Assembly: GCF_017161565.1 (NCBI RefSeq)
Contig: NZ_CP066796.1
Location: forward strand, 3,286,001-3,350,000
Source: Erwinia amylovora
GTDB lineage: Bacteria > Pseudomonadota > Gammaproteobacteria > Enterobacterales > Enterobacteriaceae
DNA: 64,000 nt
Reading direction: 5' to 3'
The position numbers and the translations under genes were made by a program. The notes under the pieces are model-generated. The model saw only the letters and a program-made list of their open reading frames with translations, had not been told where the DNA came from and searched no databases. This document shows, piece after piece, positions 17,402 through 26,721 of the stretch; the stretch's first letter is position 1; every line of letters starts with the position of its first letter.

Positions 17402-18721
17402 TATTTCCATTCCAATGGCGTGTATAACTGCAGGCCTTTTTTTAACCCGGTAGGTGTGTTACCTGTCGTAGGGAATGACCAGGAGCCATTAGGATCAATA
17501 GGGCCACCATTATTGTCCTCATTTGCCTCTCTTTCTTTGATAGCCAGATATCGTTTGAGATTCTTATCATAATCATCTGGTTTGTGAGGTGATTTCGCAT
17601 TCTTATCTCCCCGGGCCATGAGTTCTTCATACTTAGATAATTCATTTTTATAATCCTTTATTATTTCACCATAATCATTCGCTAATTTTATTTCTTCAAC
17701 TGTCCCATATATCCCCACGTAACTTGAACGCATTTCAAAGGCATTTACTTTCACATCCCATGTGTCAGCCATTTTCTGAGCGGGGCCATCCTTTTGTCCA
17801 GCATCTCTTCCGGTCAAATCGCTACCATCTAGCGAGATCCCGGCTCTGCACGCATAAGTCGTGACTTCTGCATCATAATCAAAAATTGACTCGTATACAT
17901 TTGTAATATCATCAACTTTAAATTCACCCGCTTCAACATTATCTCCTGCGTAATGAAAGGATGCAGTATTGATGATGCCATGACAAAAAAATACCATGTT
18001 TTTTTATAAGCCTTTTTTTATCCTTTCTCCGCTTTAAAAAATCAACAAGTTCATTCTTATTTTTCACATATACAATTCGGGCCTTTTGCACTTTTGTATA
18101 CTCATTTATTTTCCTGATATCATATTCAGTATACCCCTGTTGAAAAACCACCATAATACGCTGAACAGAATAATCCCCCTTACTGGGTAATGGAAACTCT
18201 CTTAACTGTCGTAATCCACAATTAATAAAACGATACTGATTACCTTTACCCTCAGCAGTCAGGCCAAACCCTCCCTGCCAGCGCCAGTCCCTGGGGGCAG
18301 TTCTGGCTGCAACTACTGTTATAAAGTCATATCCACTGCAATAAGACACTTCCTTTTCAGGGTATTTGGGTGCAGTTACCAGCAATATTTTCCTTTCATC
18401 CACTTCCTTTAAGGTTCCGAAACTTCCTCCTCTTCTGCGATACCCCTCAGACAGTTTGCCAGCGAGCGCAAAAAATTTTTTAGGCTGTGGCGTCCTGGTT
18501 CGCCCAGTTTTACCGGCAACGTCGGTCTTACCCTGTGCGTTATATTTTTTATCCTCAAAGTGAACAGACCAGGGTATACCGTTTAGATTTACCGTTTCAC
18601 TTGCAGCTGGCACAAGCTTAATCTGGTGGGTAAACTCCTGATGACATCTGGCAGCAGGTTCATCTGTTTCGCCTGTGCAATCAGGCATCGTCGTTGGGTC
18701 AAACAGTGAATTCCAGTCCAT
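17401..18721 (-). CDS. T6SS cargo effector with clan-CD-peptidase-like pattern (frame interrupted)
   Basis: Two overlapping frames (17939-18721 and 17401-17997) join into one 439-residue protein if the A7 run on the minus strand (plus-strand T7 at 17999-18005) is shortened by one base, giving KKRLIKN then MVFFCHG. The N-terminal ~240 residues are unrecognised. The C-terminal part has a hydrophobic strand ending His-Gly (FFCHG, His ~247) and then TTYACRAG (Cys ~291), which recalls the HG and (A)C.(T)G motifs of caspase, CHAT and C80-type clan CD cysteine peptidases. It sits directly downstream of the DUF4123 adaptor and vgrG, the usual place for a T6SS cargo effector. The peptidase idea is inference. 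Confidence 0.6.
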
Positions 18722-19275
18722 TACGATTTCTCCTTGTTTTCGGCATAACTCCTCAACATACTCACACTCAAACTTTCTCTATCTATCTGATAACCGGAAA
18801 CTTTACCCTCATAGAGAAAAATCCAGCGCACTGCATATTTCATCAAATGAGTCATCTGTTGTGACGACAAAAGCTCAGGGAGCATTTTCAGAACCCGACA
18901 ATCGTAAAAGCGAAATAACCCTGTTTCTTTTGAAGGGAGTGAAACCCTCAGGCTGGATTCAAAATGCCGGGCCAGTGTAAAAAAGGGCTGTTCACTGATA
19001 AGCCATGACACCGCTGGATAGTTTCTTTCTAACTGTCTGATTTTGGTGAGATGCTCTTGTGATAAGTCTGATTCATCCAGTAACCATGGTCCGGCACATG
19101 CGAGGACTTTATCTTCCGGCAAACTGAAAAGGGAGCGCACGCCTGCTGCTTCCTCAAGCGGTTCATCAAAAAAACGATCGTACTGAATACCATCAACCAG
19201 GGCATATAACTTCAGAATCTCAGAATCTTCACTGAGTTGTACCCGTTCCCGGTGTGCATAATGCTGTTCTGGCAT
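18721..19275 (-). CDS. DUF4123 adaptor/chaperone for VgrG cargo
   Basis: 184 residues, the usual length for this family. The landmarks are LYALVDGIQYDRFF near the N terminus, the central CAGPWLL, and LFRFYDCRVLKMLPELL at about 122-138. DUF4123 (Tap/TEC) proteins load a cognate effector onto the VgrG tip and are encoded between vgrG and the effector, exactly as here. The gene begins one base after the vgrG stop and its last base overlaps the effector start. Confidence 0.85.
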   Translation of the reverse strand: MPEQHYAHRERVQLSEDSEILKLYALVDGIQYDRFFDEPLEEAAGVRSLFSLPEDKVLACAGPWLLDESDLSQEHLTKIRQLERNYPAVSWLISEQPFFTLARHFESSLRVSLPSKETGLFRFYDCRVLKMLPELLSSQQMTHLMKYAVRWIFLYEGKVSGYQIDRESLSVSMLRSYAENKEKS

Positions 19276-19276
19276 C

Positions 19277-21592
19277 TTAATTCCCCCTCAGTACTACAGG
19301 TGTTCCATTCATCGCTGCATCCATCAGACAACTCAGGCATAACCCCTTATTCCTGAACGGAAGTGGCAGATTCGCCGCCCCAGCCACCATCGTCCTTTTC
19401 ACCCGCCGCCTGTACGTTCCGGTAGTGCCGTACTCCACTTTCCCCGCCTCAAGCCGCAGATAACTGCCGCCTCCGCCTGTCAGCGTGATGCGCTTCTTGC
19501 CGGCAAACAGGATGTCCTCTTCTGACGCAATGGTCAGCTTCTGCTCCGCAAACAGCCGCATATTGCCGTTCTGCGCCTGCATATCCACCGGACCTTCACC
19601 CGCTTTCAGACTCAGGGGCCCCGTCCGGGCATACAGCCCCAGCCTTTCTCCGGCAAGCGCCGCCAGGTTGCCCGTCACGCCCGCGCTGATGTCGCCCCCG
19701 GCATTCATCGCCAAGTTCTCCGTGGCAGCCAGCTGCGTATCTTCGCCGCTGGTCAGTGCCATCCCCTGCGGGGCGGTAAAATGGATGATTTTATGCAGCG
19801 GCTTCAGCCGTTGCGCTAACATCCGCATCTGGCTGTCGATATCCGCCTTCAGCGCCTGTGCCTGCTCTGCCGCCATTTCAAGCTGTCTGAGTTGCTGCTG
19901 AAGCCGGCCGGTTTCCTTCAGCGCGGCGGCCCTGTCCGGCACTTCGCCCTGGGCTTTCGGCTGGTTATCCGCACTGAGCAACAGCCCTTTTCCGGCACGT
20001 ATCGTGCCCCGTTCATCGGTACGCAGTTCCGTACCGGCACCGCGCGGCATGCCCTGTGCATCCACCAGATGGCCGCTATTGAGCCCGGTTTTGCCGTATT
20101 CCGTGGCGAGTGCGATATGCTCCTCGCCGCGTTTGTCCTCCATCCGCAGCTGGTTGTTAGCCGCAGTGCACAGAATATTGCGGGTGGGGTTATCGCGGTT
20201 TACGGGGTCCGGGTGCTCTGAGTCGTGCAGCGCATGGGCGATATACGGCAGGTCAATGTCGCCGTTGCCCCAGGCAATCGCCACTCCGGTGCCGTCGACA
20301 AGCGGCATATGCCAGCCGGAGGTCTCTCCGGAGTAGGGTTTCGCCATGCGCAGCCACAGATAACCCGGGCCCGTACCTTCGCGGTCAAAATCCAGCCTCA
20401 CCCGGTAGCGGCCCTGCTCATCCGGGTGCGCATAAATGTCGTTCTTTTCCCCGCTCTCAATGCGCGCCGGCAGCGTGCCGTGGATGGCCGGACGCGGGAT
20501 TTCCACCGGACGGAAGCTGTAGCGCTCGCTGTATGGCATTCCCCATACCGATACGTGCAGGCGGGTATCACGCGAGGCGCGGTAAGTGGCAAGCGTGATG
20601 ATAACCCCCTCTTTCAGCGCATTTATCACATCGCCCTGCGGCTCCAGCACCTGACCCGGCGTCAGGTGCGGGGCGTTACTGAACAGGTGAATGCGCGCGG
20701 ACTGATTCAGTTCGCGCTCGTGATGCATGCGGGCGTAAAACGCCCCGCTTTCCGTTTCAGGCTCCGGGTCGCTGTCGTCCCCGGCTTCTTGGTACGGGGC
20801 GGCGTAACGATAGTGTTCACCGCTGGTCACCGCATCGTTGCGCACGCTGACGGTCGCATTCAGCGGCGTGGCGGCCGTGCGGTAGTTGTGGTCGCGGGTA
20901 ACGACGCTGCCGGTGACCACGTTATGCCAGCTGCGCACGTCCCACACCGATTCTTCCGCACCGTCGAACAACCCAGACGGCTCGCTGTACGGCAGGCGCA
21001 CGTCAAACTGGTAGTTAAGCTGGCTGTCGGCAAAGATGTACACGTCCAGCTCCCGCGTGCTGTCCATCTCCGTGCGCCAGTAAATCCCCACTTCCGACAA
21101 CAGCCGCCGGATAAACTGCAAATCCGTCTCCCGCCACCGGGTTATCAGCTCACGCGGCGGGTAGGTGCGCACCAGACGAAATGCAAAATCAGCCCCTGCC
21201 AGTCCGTGCTGGCGCAGCACCTGTGCCACCACCTCCGGTACCGACTGATTCTGGTATACGGCGCATTTCCGGCTGTGCGACAGCAGCGCCAGGCGCGAGC
21301 TGAGCCTGATTGTGTAGTGCGACTGGTCAGCTGTCGTTGACCGCCATTCCAGGCGGGTAATGATGCCGTGGACATTTTTGCCGCTGCGCATCCGCAAGGA
21401 CGCGTACTTCATCAGCACCTGTCCGGGGGCAATATTTGCCTGTTCCGTGGTGAATTCAATATCCCATGTGAACGGTTCGCTTAACGCCTCGCGCCCATAA
21501 AAGCGCAGCACATCAGGGTGTACCGGGCTGTCATGAATCTCCAGTACGTAGCGGCTCTGCCCGTCAAAAAGCGCCAGCCAGTTATTCATCAC
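19277..21592 (-). CDS. vgrG: VgrG spike protein (TssI), cargo-associated copy
   Basis: 771 residues. The gp27-like head (~1-370) contains ARTYPPRELITRWRETDLQF-type elements (here RTYPPRELITRWRETDLQFI). The gp5 OB-fold region with DEQGRYRVRLDFDR follows at ~400, and the DUF2345 beta-helix extension runs from ~480 to the end. VgrG trimers cap the Hcp tube and carry effectors. The start lies four bases past the tssJ stop with an AAAGGAG site; GTG at 21592 or ATG at 21589 is possible. Parts of this gene are duplicated at 13209-13977 and 15278-15464. It is followed by DUF4123, effector and putative immunity genes. Confidence 0.93.
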   Translation of the reverse strand: MMNNWLALFDGQSRYVLEIHDSPVHPDVLRFYGREALSEPFTWDIEFTTEQANIAPGQVLMKYASLRMRSGKNVHGIITRLEWRSTTADQSHYTIRLSSRLALLSHSRKCAVYQNQSVPEVVAQVLRQHGLAGADFAFRLVRTYPPRELITRWRETDLQFIRRLLSEVGIYWRTEMDSTRELDVYIFADSQLNYQFDVRLPYSEPSGLFDGAEESVWDVRSWHNVVTGSVVTRDHNYRTAATPLNATVSVRNDAVTSGEHYRYAAPYQEAGDDSDPEPETESGAFYARMHHERELNQSARIHLFSNAPHLTPGQVLEPQGDVINALKEGVIITLATYRASRDTRLHVSVWGMPYSERYSFRPVEIPRPAIHGTLPARIESGEKNDIYAHPDEQGRYRVRLDFDREGTGPGYLWLRMAKPYSGETSGWHMPLVDGTGVAIAWGNGDIDLPYIAHALHDSEHPDPVNRDNPTRNILCTAANNQLRMEDKRGEEHIALATEYGKTGLNSGHLVDAQGMPRGAGTELRTDERGTIRAGKGLLLSADNQPKAQGEVPDRAAALKETGRLQQQLRQLEMAAEQAQALKADIDSQMRMLAQRLKPLHKIIHFTAPQGMALTSGEDTQLAATENLAMNAGGDISAGVTGNLAALAGERLGLYARTGPLSLKAGEGPVDMQAQNGNMRLFAEQKLTIASEEDILFAGKKRITLTGGGGSYLRLEAGKVEYGTTGTYRRRVKRTMVAGAANLPLPFRNKGLCLSCLMDAAMNGTPVVLRGN

Positions 21593-21593
21593 T

Positions 21594-22118
21594 TCACTCC
21601 TTTAGCGGCACAAGGCTGAGCCAGCCATCGCCCAGTTCAGCGGTGCGCGGTTTATCCGGGTCAAGATCGTCACGGGTCAGTACCAGCCGCCAGCGGTTGT
21701 CTTGCAGATCGGGACGGTTAAATAACCCGATCACGGCAACAAACTGCGCGTTCTCATCCATCGGCATGTTCAGCGTCATGCTGCCTTTGGGCATCACCAG
21801 CAGCTCTTTTGACACCACAAGGTCATCTTTCAGCGCCGCGTCGGCGTTGCGCAGCATAGTCCGGTAATCGGCTGCATCAACCGCCTTACGGTCCTTCAGC
21901 TGGTAGATCCTCACCATGGTTGCCAGCGGGATCTGAGCACCATCGGCGTTCATCGCGGTACGCGGGGTAAAATCCAGATGCAGCATTCTGATTTTTTTAT
22001 AGAAGATGGACTTCGTCATGTTTACCGTGCCGTCGGTGACGGCACGGGTCAGGCCGCAGCCTGCAAGCAGGCAGCAGGCCATGAGCGTTAGCGCCCGCCT
22101 CCGGTTTACTCTTGTCAT
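21594..22118 (-). CDS. tssJ: T6SS outer-membrane lipoprotein TssJ
   Basis: I chose the ATG at 22118 over the longer upstream frame. It follows an AAGGA site and gives a signal peptide (RRRALTLMACCLLAGCG) with a clear lipobox, LLAGC. The mature ~155 residues have the TssJ beta-sandwich pattern, including FTPRTAMNADGAQIPLATMV and the C-terminal NRWRLVLTRDD. TssJ is anchored in the outer membrane and binds the periplasmic part of TssM. The gene lies between tssG and vgrG. An inactivated copy is at 15466-15957. Confidence 0.9.
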   Translation of the reverse strand: MTRVNRRRALTLMACCLLAGCGLTRAVTDGTVNMTKSIFYKKIRMLHLDFTPRTAMNADGAQIPLATMVRIYQLKDRKAVDAADYRTMLRNADAALKDDLVVSKELLVMPKGSMTLNMPMDENAQFVAVIGLFNRPDLQDNRWRLVLTRDDLDPDKPRTAELGDGWLSLVPLKE

Positions 22119-22143
22119 CAGATGAATTCCTTGCAGAAAATGA

Positions 22144-23226
22144 TTATTTAAAGCGGTAATGGCCATCTTCAGCCGGAGGCAATGAAGCACATTGCAGCCC
22201 CTCATAGCAGCCCAGGCTGACCGTCAGGGTTTGCCGATCAATACTGAGTTTGCCGTCTTTAAGACCGGCCAGCCCAGTTCGCCCCAGCTGTATGCGTCTG
22301 CTGTTACCCAGTCGGGGTTCGGGCAGCAACCGCACCGGTACGGTAAGGCGCAGCCGGGCAGCGCTGCGATATCCCAGATAGACGCGCATCAGCGCCAGCA
22401 GGTCGGTGTGCATGTGACCCCCCGGTAACCAGCCTTCTGCCTCCTGCGGATTTTCAGTCTCCAGCACCACCAGCACCCTGCTGCAGGCTTCTTTAGCGGT
22501 CTTACCCAGCGTGGCCCGCTGCGACAGCCGGACGCGGTTCCCCGCCCCCAGACCGCTGCGGTTGTTGATATGGACCCTGACCGAATCGGGCTGGATGAGG
22601 GTGGCCCGCGTATCAGGCGCCAGCAGACGGACCAGGGCGCGTATCCCCTCGGCGTTGCGGGTAGGTAAACGCATGGTGCCCAGCAACGCCAGAAAACGCG
22701 AGATGGGGGTGGTCACTTGTTCAGCCGTGCCCGGAATACCCAGCCCCACCAGCCCCAGCAGACACTGTGAGGTGGCGTCACGGCCGCCAGCTTCAAAAGT
22801 GGCCGGGTAGGCATATTTGCGCCAGATACGGTAATACTGGGTGGTGATACGGTGGCTGAAGATATCCAGAAATGAGCTAACTGCCTCATGTCCTTCCCGC
22901 CGCTGTGCAATATCATCCAGATACGAACTGGGTAGCGGTGAATCCACGCCGTACATGCCCAAAAAAGTGGTGCGTACGGTCGGAGGAAGTTCGGGATGGT
23001 CTTCGTCGGTCTCCACGGTTTTCAGGGTACTGACCGGAAAACCCATCCCCGGCCACGGCCTGAACCGTACCGGATCGCTGCCCGGATGGCTGGTCGCCCC
23101 CAGCCTGGGTGAATCCGGGTTTTCCTGCTCCAGCAGCTGGCAAAAGCGGTAAAAGTTGGCCCGCCAGATGTCTTTATTGAGGGCTAACGTCAGCCCGGTA
23201 CGTGCTGGCTGTGAATTTCGTTCCAT
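22144..23226 (-). CDS. tssG: T6SS baseplate protein TssG
   Basis: 360 residues, in the usual range. The N-terminal FYRFCQLLEQENP, the central GVDSPLPSSYLDDI and the C-terminal half with LGGAGNRVRLSQ-type elements (here GAGNRVRLSQRATLG) match the VasB/ImpH family. TssG forms baseplate wedges with TssE, TssF and TssK. Its start overlaps the end of tssF by 37 bases, so the two are translationally coupled. Confidence 0.92.
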   Translation of the reverse strand: MERNSQPARTGLTLALNKDIWRANFYRFCQLLEQENPDSPRLGATSHPGSDPVRFRPWPGMGFPVSTLKTVETDEDHPELPPTVRTTFLGMYGVDSPLPSSYLDDIAQRREGHEAVSSFLDIFSHRITTQYYRIWRKYAYPATFEAGGRDATSQCLLGLVGLGIPGTAEQVTTPISRFLALLGTMRLPTRNAEGIRALVRLLAPDTRATLIQPDSVRVHINNRSGLGAGNRVRLSQRATLGKTAKEACSRVLVVLETENPQEAEGWLPGGHMHTDLLALMRVYLGYRSAARLRLTVPVRLLPEPRLGNSRRIQLGRTGLAGLKDGKLSIDRQTLTVSLGCYEGLQCASLPPAEDGHYRFK

Positions 23227-24959
23227 CGCAGTCGTTTCCCTGTCGGTTGCAGCAACAGCGTAAGCTGATTGAATAGGTGAATATCCGCATACAGCCCGAA
23301 GAAGCGATGCAGCATCTCGCCGAAGAGATTCACATCCCCCTCGCCCGCGAAGTTATCCGCATTCAGCGTGACCTCGATATCCACGCCGCGCAGCATAAAG
23401 CCTTTCTCAAAGCGGCGAATGAGCGTGTGTTTTACCGCAACGATCGCCTCCAGACGCCGGCGGTTAATCTCATCATTGCTCCAGTCGTACAGCGCCAGGG
23501 TTCCGCGCAGCACTTCCGGATTGTCCATCATGCTAAGGAAATTCGATCCAAGGTGGCTCATTACCCGCCAGTGGAAACGATCGTTTGCAGGCGGGTACAG
23601 CGGCAGCGTTGGTGCCGAGACGTTCAGCACCTTAACCGGTACTTTGCCTGCCTTGACCACCCGGTCCAGCAGGGTGCTTTCCAGCGCCTTACGCGGTAGC
23701 TGGCCGTTGGTTGCGGTGATACGCATGGAGAGCGACTCAGGTTTCTCAGAGAGCTGGTCAAGCTCGAAAGAGCGCCCGCCAAGAATAAGCCAGGTGTTAT
23801 ACAGACCGGATACACCGCGCTTTACACGGGTATGATAGTAGCGTTCGGGCGCATCATGGCGCATCATGCCGCCCCGGTGGCGGAAGCTGGTAAAAGGTAC
23901 GTACGGGTGCTTGCCGTGTTTCACCGCGCCGTGGATGTTATCCACGCTGTAGATTTCGGTATGGCCGTCCTGCAGACGCAGCGGGCGCAGCAGATATTCA
24001 TTGTCCAGCGGGTTAAGCGTCAGCGGATCGGCTTCGAGGGTAAAGAGGTTAATCACCGGCGCACAGTGCAGGCGGAAGTTCTCGCTTGTAAACGGTAAGT
24101 CGGATGACCAGGCCTCCGTCAGAACGATATCGATTTCAAACCAGCGGCTGGCAGAGTTAAGCCCAACGGTCTCAAGACCGCGCAGCTCAATAAACATAAA
24201 CTTCGGCCGGAAACTGAAGTATTCCAGCAACAGCTGATAACCGCTGAAGGCGGAATCGGCCTTCTGCCACAGCCCGTCATGGTCATCAAAACCCATGGGT
24301 TTACACCAGCCATCAAACCTGCGGCGTTCAGTACCGGTAGCTACATGTCGGGCATACATGGCGTGAACCCGGCGGGTCAATGCCAGATGCAGTGCCGAGC
24401 TGAGCGGGCTTTCGGCATTGAGAAAAATGGCGACCTTGTCTGCCCCGGCTTTGCTCCAGTCCACTTTCTCCGTGCACTCAAAACGCAAACGGATTGCAGA
24501 GCGACCATCGGTTTCGGTGTGCAGGCGCGCATCCGCCAGATGCAGCGGCTGCAGCAGGAGGTCACGGGTGGTCCGGTACTGGCAGGCAGTTTGATGCGGC
24601 CCCACGGGACGGGACAGGACAGAAAAACCCTCCGACAGACACTCAGACTGGCGAAGACGGTGCCAGTCGGGGGAAAACTCCACGATGGCCAGCGACGGAA
24701 TGGTGCGCATGTAATGCGGCCACAACAGGCTGACTAAGCCTTCAGTCAACTCTGGCAGGTCATCATCAAGTTTTTCACGCAGACGCCCCATCAGAAAGGC
24801 GAAACCTTCAAACAGGCGTTCGACGTACGGGTCGCGCGCGCCGGGTTTATCCAGGTTAAGCATTGCCGCCCGGTCCGGGTGAGCGTGGGCAAACTCTTTA
24901 CCGGCCTCCCGCAAGTAGCGCATTTCTGCGTCAAAGTAGCGCAGCGTTAAATCATCCAT
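23190..24959 (-). CDS. tssF: T6SS baseplate protein TssF
   Basis: 589 residues, normal for the VasA/ImpG family. The diagnostic N terminus has YFDAEMRYLREAGKEFA, then HPDRAAMLNL and DPYVERLFEGFAFL. Later segments include FRHRGGMM and the C-terminal GVDIEVTLNADNFAGEGDV. It forms the wedge with TssG. A 154-base gap separates it from tssA upstream. Confidence 0.95.
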   Translation of the reverse strand: MDDLTLRYFDAEMRYLREAGKEFAHAHPDRAAMLNLDKPGARDPYVERLFEGFAFLMGRLREKLDDDLPELTEGLVSLLWPHYMRTIPSLAIVEFSPDWHRLRQSECLSEGFSVLSRPVGPHQTACQYRTTRDLLLQPLHLADARLHTETDGRSAIRLRFECTEKVDWSKAGADKVAIFLNAESPLSSALHLALTRRVHAMYARHVATGTERRRFDGWCKPMGFDDHDGLWQKADSAFSGYQLLLEYFSFRPKFMFIELRGLETVGLNSASRWFEIDIVLTEAWSSDLPFTSENFRLHCAPVINLFTLEADPLTLNPLDNEYLLRPLRLQDGHTEIYSVDNIHGAVKHGKHPYVPFTSFRHRGGMMRHDAPERYYHTRVKRGVSGLYNTWLILGGRSFELDQLSEKPESLSMRITATNGQLPRKALESTLLDRVVKAGKVPVKVLNVSAPTLPLYPPANDRFHWRVMSHLGSNFLSMMDNPEVLRGTLALYDWSNDEINRRRLEAIVAVKHTLIRRFEKGFMLRGVDIEVTLNADNFAGEGDVNLFGEMLHRFFGLYADIHLFNQLTLLLQPTGKRLRWNEIHSQHVPG

Positions 24960-25113
24960 GTACGGATCCCTGAACGTTATATACCCTGAATAACAGCAGC
25001 TGCATCAAGGTGCCAGGAGAGTGCTTCCCGGTGATCTGAGTGAAGTCAGTTCATCGGGTAAGCGAACGCAGCCAACACAGAGACAACTTCAGCTATAACG
25101 GGTAGGACAAAAA

Positions 25114-26721
25114 TTAGCCACAGAGCACCATGGCCCGGGCAGGGTCGATAGCGATAAGGCCAGCCAGCAAGGTGTCCATTTCGGGCATCATAAGGGCTTT
25201 TTCGGCCGCGCTGCGGCCGGCTTTCATGCGTAACAGCTTCAGGCGACGGGCCTGCACTTCAAACAACAGGGCAGGCTCCCAGTCAACCAACGTCAGCCGC
25301 GGGGCGCTGGCGGTCAGTTCACCCAGCAGATGCAAGGCCATGTCGTTGCGACCGTACTGTTCGGCCACCCGGGCCATCAGCAGGCGCATCAGCCAGCGTT
25401 GGCGTGGTGTCTCCGCGCCAGGTCGGATCTGAAGCCAGGCGATCGCGGCTTCCGGGCTCTCGCTGTCACCCTTTTCCATCGCCTCCGCCTCCAGCGACAG
25501 CACATCATCCGCCTGGCTGTTGGCTACCGTGGCAGCGTCATCATGGAATACCCTCTCATCCTCATTCACCTTCCCGGCTATCCAACCCTGTGTAACCTCA
25601 TCGGCAAACGGGGTGCCATCGCTCCAGGCAAGCAGATCCAGCCCGGGCAGACGTTGCAGGAACAGTCGCAAATCCAGCAGGACAGAATCAGCCCAGGTTT
25701 CCCACGGCTGACCGCCGTGACTGAGTCCCTGCCAGAGATACCACTGGAGATCGAGCCAGAAGTGGTTAACCCCTTCGCAGAACATCTGGCTGGCCTGCTC
25801 CACCAGCTCAGTCCAGTTTTTCTGCAGATAAAAGCGCTTTAACTGCGCACGGTATTCCGCTTTGGGCGGCACCAGCCGGGTCCGTCCACTGTTGTCCAGC
25901 GGCGGGACCTGATCGACCGTGTCCCAGCGCACGGTTTTCATTAGTCGGTGCGAGGCGAGCCAGCCCTGGGGTTGCTCGCCCAGCCAGCGGGCAAGCAACC
26001 TGGCCTGGTCAAGCAAGTCGCGACCGGACTTCACGGCAGACAACAGTGGTGAATCGGAAAGGACGAATGCGCGACCCACTTCCCGGGCACCACTGTTTTG
26101 GGGAATCAATGCCTCCATGCCTCCTGAACGTGCCAGGCGATTTTCCAGTGCGATACAGAGTCCTGCAAAGGATGGTTTTTCGCTATCCGGCCAGTCAGCA
26201 ATAGCGGAAGCAAGCAGAGTAACGGCTCCGGCAGTCAGGCCCGCGTCGTTGCGGTCCGCCTCCGGCCATAGCGACAGTGCGTCGAGCACTTTGCCACTGT
26301 TCAGCCACTCCAGCGCAGCCTTGCGGGCGTTGGGGCGCTGTGGATGGCACCGTTTTCCGTAATGGGACAGCATGGCAGCCAACAGCAATAAGCCCTCCGC
26401 CAGCCCTTTCTCGCCCTCACGGCTCAGACGGGCCTGAATGTACCAGGTCACTACCCGGATATCTTTGGCGCTCTCGCACAGGCATTTTTCCGCCAGCTCA
26501 CACAGCAGTTGCGCATCGGTACCGGAAAGTTTGTTGATTTCTTCGCGCATCAGTTGGAAGTTATCATCATAGGCCGGATCGTCTCCGGCTCCCTGTTCCG
26601 GGCCGAGAGGACGTAACCAGTTATCCCAAAGTGACAGGGCTTCAGATGCCCGCGAGAGAAGATGCTGCTGCTCTTTCTTGTCTGTGGTGCAGGCTGATAA
26701 CAACGCTTCTGGCGAACTCAT
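25114..26721 (-). CDS. tssA: T6SS cap/assembly protein TssA
   Basis: 535 residues. The ImpA N-terminal domain (~60-200) includes DIRVVTWYIQARLSREGEKGL-type sequence and a C-terminal helical VasJ-like domain runs from ~380 onward. TssA primes and caps sheath polymerisation. The start codon overlaps the tssM stop (ATGA, 26718-26721). This is the second ImpA-domain protein of the locus, besides the vasL product at 10533. Confidence 0.88.
   Translation of the reverse strand: MSSPEALLSACTTDKKEQQHLLSRASEALSLWDNWLRPLGPEQGAGDDPAYDDNFQLMREEINKLSGTDAQLLCELAEKCLCESAKDIRVVTWYIQARLSREGEKGLAEGLLLLAAMLSHYGKRCHPQRPNARKAALEWLNSGKVLDALSLWPEADRNDAGLTAGAVTLLASAIADWPDSEKPSFAGLCIALENRLARSGGMEALIPQNSGAREVGRAFVLSDSPLLSAVKSGRDLLDQARLLARWLGEQPQGWLASHRLMKTVRWDTVDQVPPLDNSGRTRLVPPKAEYRAQLKRFYLQKNWTELVEQASQMFCEGVNHFWLDLQWYLWQGLSHGGQPWETWADSVLLDLRLFLQRLPGLDLLAWSDGTPFADEVTQGWIAGKVNEDERVFHDDAATVANSQADDVLSLEAEAMEKGDSESPEAAIAWLQIRPGAETPRQRWLMRLLMARVAEQYGRNDMALHLLGELTASAPRLTLVDWEPALLFEVQARRLKLLRMKAGRSAAEKALMMPEMDTLLAGLIAIDPARAMVLCG

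Noticed and set aside
20225..21340. Long plus-strand ORF opposite vgrG (371 codons)
   Set aside because: It is the antisense of a GC-rich, clearly coding vgrG gene; its composition is Arg/Val/His-rich shadow sequence with no domain.
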